The notes below the pieces were generated by a model that saw only the letters and a program-made list of their open reading frames with translations, was not told the origin of the DNA and searched no databases. Of a DNA stretch of 64,000 bases, positions 13,800 to 26,200 are shown in pieces. Positions within the stretch are counted from its first letter, which is position 1. Each line of letters opens with the position of its first letter. The DNA is from Aphis gossypii. Its lineage: Eukaryota > Arthropoda > Insecta > Hemiptera > Aphididae. The translations under genes were made by a program, and so were the position numbers. The stretch covers positions 44,244,351-44,308,350 of the forward strand of contig NC_065533.1 in assembly GCF_020184175.1 (NCBI RefSeq). The letters run 5' to 3'.

Positions 13800-15522
13800 A
13801 CTGGAGAAGATAAAGGATTAAGATGAAGATAAAGGTGAGGAGTAAAGAATTAGAGTATGTACTTGAAATGTAGGACTGTTCATAGGTAAAAGTTATGAGT
13901 TCATTGTTGTATTGAAGAAAAGTAATGTGAATATTTGTTGCGTGCAGAAATCTTAGTTAACGGAGTAAAATAAAGGTTATCAATATGTAGTGTAATAATA
14001 TAATATATTCTTTAACTCTACAAAGATTAAGATTTATTTATGATAAGAAAGGAAATATAGTAAAGCTTTTTATGAAAATTAATAAAGTAATAATCTTACA
14101 ATTAGTTCTGGAGAATAAAGTAATAAATTACACTTGTTATAAGTACTAAGTATTCAATATTATGCTTCACAATTGACATGCGAGGAATTTTCTAAAGATA
14201 AAATTTTAAAAGTAAATGATAAGGTAGTGAATTCAAGGAATATCACAAATCGAGGATATTGTGATTGGGATGAGACACATATGAATATTTAGAAAGTGAT
14301 AGAGTAGAGTATGAGCGAGTGCATACATGAAGTTATGGGTTGTGAAGAAAGGAATGCAACTTGGAAAATAGTTTACACAAGTATGAGTTGGAAATTATAA
14401 TTAGGTCATTATGTAGATTGTATTCTATGGATAATAGACAGATTCAAAAAAAAAAAATTATAAGTAAAGTGGTTCAAGGAAAAAGTGTAGTAACAAAACA
14501 TAGGAAGAAACTTAACCAAGACTAAAGAATTATTAGGTTAAGAACCAAGAATTAAGTAGTGGAAGACTACAATCTGTAATTATTTTTTGCTTTAATTTGT
14601 ATTTTGTGATACTCAATTTTGTTATTTTTGAGAGCTTTTAATATTCAATTAAACTAGCGCTTATAATTTGTCAATATTTTTATGTTATCATTAAAAATAT
14701 TTTTTAGTTGCTATTTATGGCTTGCAGATTCTTCGCAATTTAAATTATAAATTAAGTTAAGTTCATTTTAAATATATCTTATGCTTGATGGTGGTTTATA
14801 TATGACTATATATTGTACTCTAGACTCTATTTTAGCTGTATCTATTTTTTTCGTAACCTAATGACGGGCTTGGCTTCAACTAGCTTCTGAGCTGGAACCC
14901 GTGATTTTGATGAGTGAAAATGTAAAAAGCAGCATGAAACATAAAGTCAGTTTGGAAAAAGGCATCAAATATAATTAAAAGTGTGGCAGTTGATATTGTT
15001 GGTGAGAGTAAAGGAAGTATGCCATAGAAAAAGGATACATGATGTTGAGATAATAAAGGGCATAGAAACTAATAGCAAGAAATAAAACTTAATTTAGAAA
15101 TGGAATAATAATAGAAATAATAAGGAAAGGTTAGAATTTATATGTCTTAATAAATATACAAAAAAAGTGTAGTTACAGAAACAAAATTTAAGAAGTATGT
15201 TTTTTTAATGAAGACCTAGAAACAAGAGTTAAAAAAAGAAGTATATAAATTAACTAATATTCAAGAAAAAGTATTCAGAGATTTTCAGAATATTTGGTGT
15301 AAGAAAAACTAAGTTAATACATATCTGACCAGTTATGAGTTGGTAAAAAAAGATGTAAAAATTTTCAAAGAGGTAAGAAATTTATTTGAAAAAAAAAGAA
15401 AAGGTAGCATAGATTTTAGGCATATTTATGATGTGGCTGAAGTGATGAATGAAAAGAAAGTTTGGAGTGTCGTTAAGAAGATGAAAATACCAGATTTTGT
15501 TAGCTTAAGTCTTATTTATTAA
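13800..15522 (+). pseudogene. eroded RTE-like LINE remnant (endonuclease and linker, no RT)
   Basis: Translation shows many stops, but recognisable LINE landmarks run in order. From 13861 comes T*NVGLFIGKSYEFIVVLKK followed by SNVNICCVQKS, the start of the apurinic-type endonuclease (consensus TWNVRT...CVQETRW). LVLENKVINYTCYKY near 14110-14150 corresponds to the ...NVISAYAP strand. VVQGKSVVTKHR near 14470-14505 matches VIPGESVVTQHR, then EPRIK*WK near 14540. After a gap, VWKKASNIIKSVAVDIVGES and KG lie near 14953-15020, and VAEVMNEKKVWSVVKKMK at 15435-15488 corresponds to the segment just before ...KMKNGKAVGPD. The copy stops there, so all of the reverse transcriptase is missing. Codons are A/T-shifted by long decay. 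Assignment to the RTE/CFDP2-like group rests on remembered motifs. Confidence 0.75.
14582..14890. mobile_element. T-rich insertion inside the LINE remnant
   Basis: Between the PRIKWW-like motif and the next LINE motif the A/G-rich strand bias switches abruptly to T-rich for about 300 bp, with no LINE similarity. Its right edge is a GC-richer patch (GACGGGCTTGGCTTC, 14865-14879). I read it as a later insertion. Its ends, duplication and family are not resolved. Confidence 0.35.
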
Positions 15523-17173
15523 ATACTTCAAATTAATTAAATGGGCAATTTTAAATGTAATGTGAAATTTTAATTCAGTTTTAAACATCCGTTTGTATTC
15601 TTACTAATATTTTAAAATGTTTTTTGTATATTTTATTTTAAAATGTATTATATTGGATAAATTTTACCTTAATTGAACATATATGACAAGGGTAAATAAT
15701 CTAATATGATATCTAATATTGACCCCCACATAATATAGACATATTCCTTAGGACCAAACCAAACAGTATCATTAAAAACAAATTGCTTAATCTAGACAAA
15801 AACTACTCTATCTAATTTTCTCGGAATAAGCAGTGACTACCTACTGTATTTTTAAGATAAAATATTTAATGTATTGACTACAAAAAATAATAAGTTAATT
15901 TGACCACATACGGATAAGTCGATTATTAAATTGCAGTGTTTCAGGCGTGTCTAAATTAATCGACTTAAAGTATTTTGAAACCAACTTAATAAATGCAAGT
16001 TTTTCGGATATAATGATTAAAAAGCGAGTATCTTTGCAATGTAAAACTCTTAGGTACTTCATATTGACTATAATTAATTATACTATAACTATGAAGTAAG
16101 CATAACGTAGTGGGACATTAGACATATATTATAATTAGTTATCATAATAACAAGAACGATAAAAATGACGATCAAGACAATAATAATAATTACAATTAAG
16201 ATTTAGATAATAAAGTAATATAATTACGATAATGATCAAAATAATAAGGATAACGATAACGACGACGATTCGAAACGCATATTAGCGCTTTCCAAACGTC
16301 CATTACGACTGCCACAGACGTCGTTAAACTTTTCCCCAATTTTGTTTTTATTTATATATATATATTTCTTTTTGTAGACGGTTCAGTGGTATTTAATTGG
16401 ATACTGGTACCAGTGGAACACCACAAAATGAAGATATTCGCATAAGTCTCATTTGAACGCAATGTGGTCAAAGCTATATGCTCGATGTATTGAATAGGTA
16501 TGTTACAGAAATGGCCAATGTGGGTAATGACCTCTTTTATTTTCATTTTTTCACGAGTAAGTTCAAATTAATTTATCGAATTTAATCTCATTAGGTATTA
16601 AAAGCATTATTTTTTATACTCTCATAAACACCACATAAATAAATCAATTATAATAATTACAAAAAATATATTTTTGTTATATAATATTTAAGACCATTTA
16701 ATAAACATGATTTGTTAGTAAAAACAAATTAGGTCAAATAATGGCTCAAAAATGTTGTAGATTAAATAAAAATATTAAAGTTATAAATTATAAATATATA
16801 TATTTAAATAATAATAATAACAATAATAATAGTGTACAGAATGTATATGTGTGATAGTGACATTATAGTACAATATAATATGATAATATATAAATATATG
16901 TTTCTCAACACAGTTCATATAAAAACAACAGAATTATTTTATGGATAAAATAATTAAAGAACAATAAAATAAAATAAAAAAATAAAACTATGGTGGGATC
17001 ATAACTCCATACAATTAGTTATTATTATTTTTTTTTTAAATTTTCCAAAAGTACTTATGACAAAATAATAATAATAAAATTAATCGATAGGTTTGAATTT
17101 TAACGAATTGACTGAAAACGTGAGTAATATATTTTATGTATTCCAAAGTTTTTCAATCAGAGTAGTAATATAA
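15523..17173. other. A/T-rich stretch 3' of the OBP gene
   Basis: No gene recognised. 16135-16275 carries several GATAA/GATAAC/GATAAT words and ends in a CpG-containing run (GATAACGATAACGACGACG). This could be a GATA-factor cluster or a decayed simple repeat. Confidence 0.45.
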
Positions 17174-17185
17174 TTTATTTGCAGA

Positions 17186-17247
17186 TCATTGGTTTGATGG
17201 TGATTTTTGCATCCTGTATCGGTTTCGTGTCTTCTCGCATTTTTTGG
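17186..17247 (-). CDS. OBP exon 9: C-terminal exon and stop
   Basis: Residues 205-224 with the last cysteine C208 (TKKCEK) and a basic, Ser/Asn-ending tail, then TGA at 17186-17188. The acceptor is ATTATAG. An AATAAA reads on the minus strand at 17174-17179, only 7 nt after the stop, so the true poly(A) signal may lie further left. Confidence 0.88.
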
Positions 17248-20200
17248 CTATAATTAAATAAATTATTATTATTATTCTATGAAAATATTGTAAAATAAAT
17301 TAATATACTTACTGAGCTTAATCTTGTTATCTGGACAGTTCTGAAAAAAAAGAAACAATAATTCATTACGTATAGCACAATAATGAAAATGAATATTAAT
17401 TTAAGCGTAAGGTCTTAAATTATCAATTCATCTAACTTATAGTGACATATTATTTTGTTGTATTTTCGAAATTCTTAATTCTCCACATCTTTGAAATTTG
17501 TTGCAAGTTTGAAAAATAAGATCGATCAAATAATAAATAAAATAAAATAACGCCATAAAAATAATAGAGTTAAAAGGTCTGTACAGTTAGTAGAAGCACT
17601 TAATTGTGAAATATATTATTTTGTGAAATGAAATAATCAAATAAATGATACAAAATAATCATCTGTAAGTTTTATACTTCACACGTGTATAGTTACGTAT
17701 ATTGTTTAATCATTAATTATTATGAATAGTGCGGGGCAACTTTTAATAAAAAACTTTATGTAATATTATTATTATTTATATTTATTAAAAAAATAAAAAT
17801 ATGTATGTCGATATTATGCAAATATTAAAAATGTATTTTTAGTTTTAAGAAAAATACTAGAATGTATTCCCTTGTCAAATTAAATAGATACACTATTATT
17901 CATTTCTTAGTTTATTAAATATTTTATTATTGTACAAACATAATATTTTGTATTTATAAAACAATCAAAAATATATTATATTCAATTCAAATTCATAGCA
18001 TAATTATTACACACTGATAAATTCTATAATATTGTCTGTGTATGTAACAAATACAAATAAAACAATATGTTATCTTTATCATAGATCATACAAAAGACAA
18101 TAAGACTTGTTTCCCTTGGTTTTAAATGAAGAACTATAAAATAATTTTATTTAGCAATTTTCAAAATATAACACTAATATTACTCATAAAATAATAACCA
18201 TTGATTTTTAGAATAAATATTAATTTAATTTGTCAAAAGTTCCAACCATACTCTAGTAAAAAATGTTTATACTTTTATCCTAATAGTTCTTTAAATCATG
18301 AAAATACTAGTAAAATACCCAACTTATATTGACATATGAGTAGTATGAATGTATGATATAATTGTTTTTATTGCTAGATAAATATTATATAAGTATATCA
18401 ATAAGAACATAACATTACGTAAGAAAGCCAATTATTATTATTTAAAGTTTATATTTTTTTTTTATAAATATTCTTTAGGTTCCTGATGAATGTTATATAA
18501 TACTATGTAGAGTACATTTATTTCAAATTGTAAATACATTTGTTACTTTTCTTTATAAAACACGTTCGTTTGATTCTCTAACCTATCAAAAAGAGTATTG
18601 ACTAGTTGGTACTTATACTTCATACAAATGATGTCGTTGTTCGAATAAAAAATCGACTCAAACTTTCGAAATAGAATGTACATTTTCCGTAGTACAATAA
18701 AATGTTACGAGCTAAAAGCATGAAAGATAAAATTTGGAGTAAAAAATGTACATTAAAATATGTATATAGAAAATATGCAGCTTAAAAGTTAAAAGTTGAA
18801 AAGAGAGTTTTGATGCAATACGAATACATCTTAAACTGAATTGTGTGCTTCGCGCTTTAAGTACAATATTTGTTTTGTATTGAATATTGAATTCTATAGA
18901 CGAGATGTTATTATTTTAATTAAAAAAATTGCTGTCTAAAATGTTAGTACTGTATATTATTATAGGTTCGTGGAATTCCGATGACCAAATCACAAATCAA
19001 TGTTTTAACGTCAAGTTTTCTCCGTGTGGAGGAACGCGATAAGCTTTTGTCGTTGGTTGATTGTACTCGTACGTCATAAAATAATATTACTATCTATTAC
19101 ACCACTCTAGTGTAATATGTATGTATGACGCTTGTATACATTGTTTTTGGATTACACAACAAATTATTTATTCGAACGTAAAAAATAAATGGAATAGACA
19201 ACAGTGTTTCAAACTTACCGATTCGTATTCAAGCCACAGACAGTGTTGGAATTGTACGTATACTGGATTGCATTTGTTTTCTGTTTCTTCTGCCGGCCAT
19301 GGAACTGAAACAAATTTCACGATATCATAATAATATTGAAACATTTTCATTTAAATCATTTTCGTGTGTACGGTGTAATAAACTTATATAGGTACAATGC
19401 ACTTGGTAAATTATAATATTATTTTGGAATCTATCATAATATTATGTATAAATTGTTATTTGGTTGAAAGTATTAAAGTGATTAATAATAACGTGATTAG
19501 ACGGTTACAGAGATTCTGTCAACGATTTTATAAACTAATTCGAGTCTAAAGTTTGCATACTCAATTTTTTAATTGATTCAAAACAAAGAACAATATGTAA
19601 ATAGAAAAGGGATTTGTAATAGTATTTATTTTGCATATTTATGAAGTAATGTAACGATATAAATATTATACCAGTGTGCATTATGCTGATGCTATACCAT
19701 ACAATCTAATTTCATCATCAAATATAGAAAATGTTATAACAAATAAATAAAATATTGTATACTGTTCGATGTTTTCAATAATAATGTACTTTGTTATTAT
19801 TATACTATTTATAATTAATATGTTTTCCCAATAATTTCATTATCGAATAGCAATAACAAATACTAATGAACCATCGTATTCAATATAGCAATGCATTATG
19901 TTATTCCAAAAAATGAATTTTCATTCAAATTGGATTATTGTATAGTAAATTAATTTATATTCAAATAACTATAATGCAGTTACCTATTTTAATGTTATAA
20001 TTTATCATTCAAACTGCTATTATAGTTTTTAAAATGTGTAAATACATACGACACGCCACTTTAAGTTATATCGATTTGTTAGTATTATTTTGCAGTTTAT
20101 TTTCATTTCCAATATCGTTATGTTTTTACATATACGATACTTATGGTCAATGATTTCGTATTTATTATAAATAGACAAATTAATATTTTAGCAAAGTATA

Positions 20201-23200
20201 GTGTGATTTTTAAAGATAACAATATTAATATCATTTTTTGATAAATAATAATAATAATGGTTTGAATGAAAAATATGTGCATACAAGTAAAATTCCAACG
20301 ATATTTTGAAGATTATTATGTGTATTAATTACAATGATAATTAAAAAAAAATTTACGCTGAAAAGTGTTTTATATAATACCAGTTTTGAGGTACTTCCGG
20401 TGTACTACCGGTATGTTAACCAACACCGTTAACCATAATGGAGATTTTGCCGTTTTCCTAAAGTTCATATTACAAAGAAACTTATAATGTGGCAATCGTT
20501 TTGCTAGGTAACTATATAGAAAATGCCCCCATATAAATAACAGCAGTTCTACGTCTATTTGTCGAATCGTTCATTTATACATTTTTTTTGTATGGATCGT
20601 TAACATTGATGGGTTTTCGATCAAAACGCGTTTGTGATGGAAGAATAAAATATATTCTTATTTACCCTTAATGTTTAATACCGACTTTTATTTTTAAATA
20701 TAATTTAAAAATATTAAGGTCACCATAGGCACTAACTTTAAAATTGTACGTAGAAGTTATATCGCAAATGCGTGGTATCTACTCGACTGCACTACGAAAA
20801 GTAACATTTTAAATTATGTGTTGTTCCTTAAAAATTATACTGAAAAAATAGCAGGGAATTAATTATTAGTGTCGTTATTATTTTATTGTTTTTTGAAAAC
20901 GTACTACATTAATACTCAAAACATAGATTAACTAATTAGATGTTTTTCTAAACCTTTATATTTTCTTGGTGATTTTTCATCCATACGTAATATTTACACG
21001 GAATCACAAAACAAAAGTTTTATTTGAGAACTTATTTAATAATTGATATCAAATATTTTATTCGAAAAAGTACTATTTTCATATTTTAAATTTTTTTACC
21101 TTACGAATACCCATTTTATATTATTATTAACCATAATAAAGATAACCTGTTTTACAAAACTCGCCATTTCCGTTATAAATTACAAATTTATTTAAAAATA
21201 CTAACTTGTGAGAAAAATTAGATTAAGAAACATGTTATACGTGCATACACCTGAGGAACGTTATATTCGTTATACGCGTTTATCGGTTCTCGGTGGTTGT
21301 GATGTTTACTTGTTTATAATATAAAATGATTGAATACTATATATTTTTAGGTTTTCACGTGTTATTTTTAAAAATTCCGATAAAAGCTTCGTTCAATATA
21401 TGATGGTCATCGGGCTTATTGTTTTCCGTGGTGCTCGCTGCCGTGTAAAATTACATACAGACATATAAGATATGTGGATATACTTACTGTAGGTCTCCTC
21501 CAGGCATTTGTCCAAGGCTTTTTGTCCTATTTGTTTCTGCCACTGTTCTTTGAAGACGCTCTTCATAGCGTAATCAGCTATAAACGTTTTGTTCAGTGAA
21601 CCGTCTTCGGTGAGCTAAATTAATTTTAAATTACATATTATTTATTTTTTCTATTATTATATTCAATATTAATTTCTATACCAATTTGTTTTTCTTTCCG
21701 ATACATTCATGAAGGCACTGAAACGCAAATTAAAAAATATAAGTCGTTTAATTAAAATACATAAATTAAATAAGTAAATTAAGAAAAAACACTCACGAAT
21801 TGCTTTTTCTTGGTAATCTTTACAGCTTCGCCGGAAAACAAGTCTTGTTTGGGTGTAGTAGCTGTAAAATCACCAAATATAATAATATGAAATTAAAATA
21901 TTTTATTATTTTTAATGAATATTTTTCTTTAAATTAATGTCAGTAATTTTATTAAGTCACCTAATTTATTACGTTTTTTTTTTCATTATTATATATTAAC
22001 TATCACCAATTGATATTATTAGGATTTTCAATAGCGCAAACACATTTTGAATAAAATATACAACTGTTAACATAAGATTTCAGTACAAATAATCAAAAAA
22101 TAGCTAATTAATGTAGCTATGCTATGATAAAATAGAAAAAGATTTTAATACCTAATATAAATATGTGATTACGATTAATATAATAGCTTCTTTTAAATTA
22201 TATTTAATTTTGGTTGTATTGTAAACGTGTTATCTTATATTATAAAATTAAATTTTTATTATTATTTATTTATTTATTTATTTTAAGTTTTTTGTGAGTA
22301 GTGAAGCGAAAGAGAGATTCAATTTAAATTTATTATGGTTTTAGTTATTATGTTTATATGACAATACAGTCAACTAAAAACGATGTTATATTATGTTATG
22401 TTATATTATATTATAATTTCAATTGTTGATATTTCAATATTTTATATAATAATTTCTCTTAAATCATAATTATTACTTATTATTTTTGTTGTTATTTATT
22501 TTTATTTTTATTTATTGATAACAATTATATATTGAATATAATGCTATGCTAATTATTTGCTATTCAAGAATTTGACCATAGTCTTATTACATAAAAAATG
22601 TACAGAACAAGTGTAATATAATTATTGTATACATCTATAATGTATAATTTACAAATGTATGATCGAAATTCAATTATTTTTAATAAAATAAAGAAAGCCG
22701 TTCAAAGTATAACATTAATTTGAATTTTGAATATCTAAAACATAATACGCTCGTAACTCTGTTCGAATGCACGACATGAATTTGCATATAAAATATACTA
22801 CGAATTAATTTTCGTGTACGTTTATAATACCAGCAGTATGATATTGTTCTATTATTATGTGAACCTATTTTCAAAAACAAAATATTAATCATGAACTTCA
22901 GATATCGACACACCAAAGCGTAGACTCAAAAGTCGAAATTTACTAATCTGGACATGTTCTCATTATATCGTACATCACATGTAAGTGTATACTGGAGATT
23001 TAAAGTTGCTAACCGACCACCGAGAATTAGTGTTTGTTAATTTAAAATGACATTCTTGTTATCCAATAGTAATTTCACAGCGAAAAATTACTTCGATATT
23101 ATACCAACATGATGTTTGCAACACATGTGCATGTATAGTTTAGATTTTAATCCCGAACTTGTCAATTTAGACGAAGGGGATAATTTTATTCAAATCCTTT

Positions 23201-26200
23201 TACTGATCCCTTTTTTTTAATTAATTCGAAACTTACCTACCGTACACACCAAACGGATTTGTGAAAAATACAAGTGACCATCTCATATAATATGCATAGG
23301 TTTGCATGTGGTGATACAGTGTCAATGATAAATATTTTACTCCGCGTGATCCATAATTATACTTGCACAATATTATTAAACAAGTTTGAATTTTTATTGT
23401 AACCTCCAATCAGAGTGATTTCAATTTATTGGATGAAAAAATAATGAAAACCTGTGGATTACATTTTCTGTTTATCGATACTTCTACAATACTAACCGGT
23501 ATAAAAACAATAGAAAATATATAGGTACCATAATATGATAAGAGCCGAAATACATATAGACTATGGACATTCTGAGGAAGATTACATCTCATATTTTTAT
23601 CTGATTCAACTAAATTATGGGATGAAAGGTAGACAGTATTCTAATTTTAATATTCATTTGATTAAAAAAATATTCTTAAAACACAATGCATGATTTTATA
23701 TATTATGTTGTTAAATAGTTTACATTCACTTAACTACTTAACCTTACAAAACTTGAATCAAAATATTCATTTTTAATATAATTTATAGGTTTTTTGATTA
23801 ATAATGAATCTAAATTAATTTTAAGAGTATGTAATATGTACATAATTATATATTATCATCATAATTCAAAAATATTATACAAAATTCAAAACCTCTTTTA
23901 AAAATAGTTGATTTTGAATATTTATATTTATATGTATTGTATTTCATGATAATTTTTGTTTGAATTAATTAGTAAAGTTGAATGCCCGCTTATTATAAAC
24001 GTGAAGGAGAAAGTTTAGAGGTCAGAAACTCAGAACCTTAATATTCGTTGTTGAATGGAAACCATAATATAGAAAGTTTCAGCTCAGAATTATCACGACG
24101 TGATAAGATTATTAAAAACGCAAATATTCCATACAATTCAAAATGATACAAATTGTCAAATTATACAATATCATATCATCATATAACAATAATCAGGTCA
24201 TAAAATTTGTTATTTATATTTTTATCATTGTTTTTACTTATTATTCAAGTATTATTAAAATAATTACTTTTAGCATTAGAATCCTAGGATCAAAATTATT
24301 AGTTTCAATTAAACTGGTTTGTCAGAATTAGGATTTAAGTATATTTAACGTTCTTCTTCTAATTAAATGATAATATTATTGATTATTGTTTTATAACATC
24401 AATCGGTAATTAATAGGAAATTAAAAAAAAAATGGTCTACAATTATTGACTTTTGATATCACTGTAAAATAACTTTGAATATAAAAGAAAGAAATATTAT
24501 TTATAATGAAATATTTGCTAATACTAATATTATAATAATAATACAATTGACATAAAAAGCAAAATATGGTAAAAGTAATAAAACGTACATATTATCTTGA
24601 CATTTTCAATGGTTATTTATCTAAATGAAGTTAATTTAAATAGACTTTGTTCACTAAATACTAAATTGACTCATCAATTTTGAACATAATTAAATTTACC
24701 TGTAACTGTTGCAAACTTTTCGGCTACTTGTGCGTAACACTCGTCAGCTGCTACTTTGTCTTTATCGCCAAATCGCTTCATTGCGTTTTCCGGGCCACAA
24801 CATGACTTGAAAAAAAGTAGTTTAATTTTATTTTTAAAAATATACAAGATTTGATTACAAACAAAGGGTTTTTGTTTTAGTTTATAAATCCTTCTATTTT
24901 TATAACACTTTGTCAGAAAATGGTTTGTGGTCAAAATATCTCATAAAATTTACGTTGTAAGTGGTTGCTAACAAAATCAAACTTTAATTAACCTGACCTA
25001 TCATCGACCTGGTTGATTTAAAAAAAAAAGTTCAGTGCTACTTGGGAGTATTTTGGCACACTATCAAAAAAACAACACGTGCTTTAAAAATGATTTAACT
25101 ACATCATAAACGTATTTATTTGAAACTTTAATGTCTAATGTATATCTGCTGAATGAATTTTTTTTTAATATAAATGAACATAATTATTTACAATTTTATT
25201 CGAAGATGAAAAATCAATATTCGTTATTTATTTTTTAATTAATTAAACATTTTATAAGTACATATTTCCTAGTAAGGCAAAAAGTACATAATTATTATAA
25301 ATATTTCATGTTAATAACAAAAGACTCAATATTTTATATTTTTTTTTCAGAATATTTTGTGTACAATGGTTAACTTAAATGTTAAATAATTTAAAATAAT
25401 ATGCATATATATATATTCAATTATTTTAATATATTTTATATTTAAGTCTTGATAAAAAACTTAATAAGAACAATTGCGTTGTTTTTGTTTCCTCTTCCAT
25501 ATAAATTACATAACATGTTGAAGGAAAAACAAGCATTACTGTTTAATTTCTCAACCAAGTTTATTGACCCAAACTGTAGTCGACAAGTTAATTAAAATCG
25601 ACTACTCAATCGAATATTTTACCAAGTTAAATCAGAATAAAGTTTTTACATGAGTATTTCAAAAGTCTTTAGTATATGGTTTTAATAAGAATTAATTAAA
25701 AATTTAAATAATTATTCAATTGGTTGTTTTTGTCTTAAGTATTTATTTTTGACCTGAATATAAATAATATAAAATTTACAATTAAGAGACAATACAAACA
25801 ATTTAAAATGTCAATCAGATGTAAACCTACTTCTTAAGAATTTGATAAAACATATTGAAGTATATTTTGTTTAATTAAAACAAAAAAAATATTAATTATC
25901 TTTCAATCGAACTTATTTTAAATTTATAATTACAAGATATTATGCTGTAACAGAAGTTTGTTGGTATCCACCTAAGTAAATAATAATTCGATTCAAATAA
26001 GATGAATACTTATTTTTTTTTTTTTAAATAAAACTTTAAATTAAGTTATATTTTATTTTTTTAATAATAGTTTGATGAAAGTAATTTTAGTACAATATAA
26101 ATATTGTATTTAAAACTGAGCAAGTACATACACAAAAATCAATTAAAAATATACATTTTTTGGTTTATAATAGATTTTCAAAGTATTTTGAGTTTTGTAT

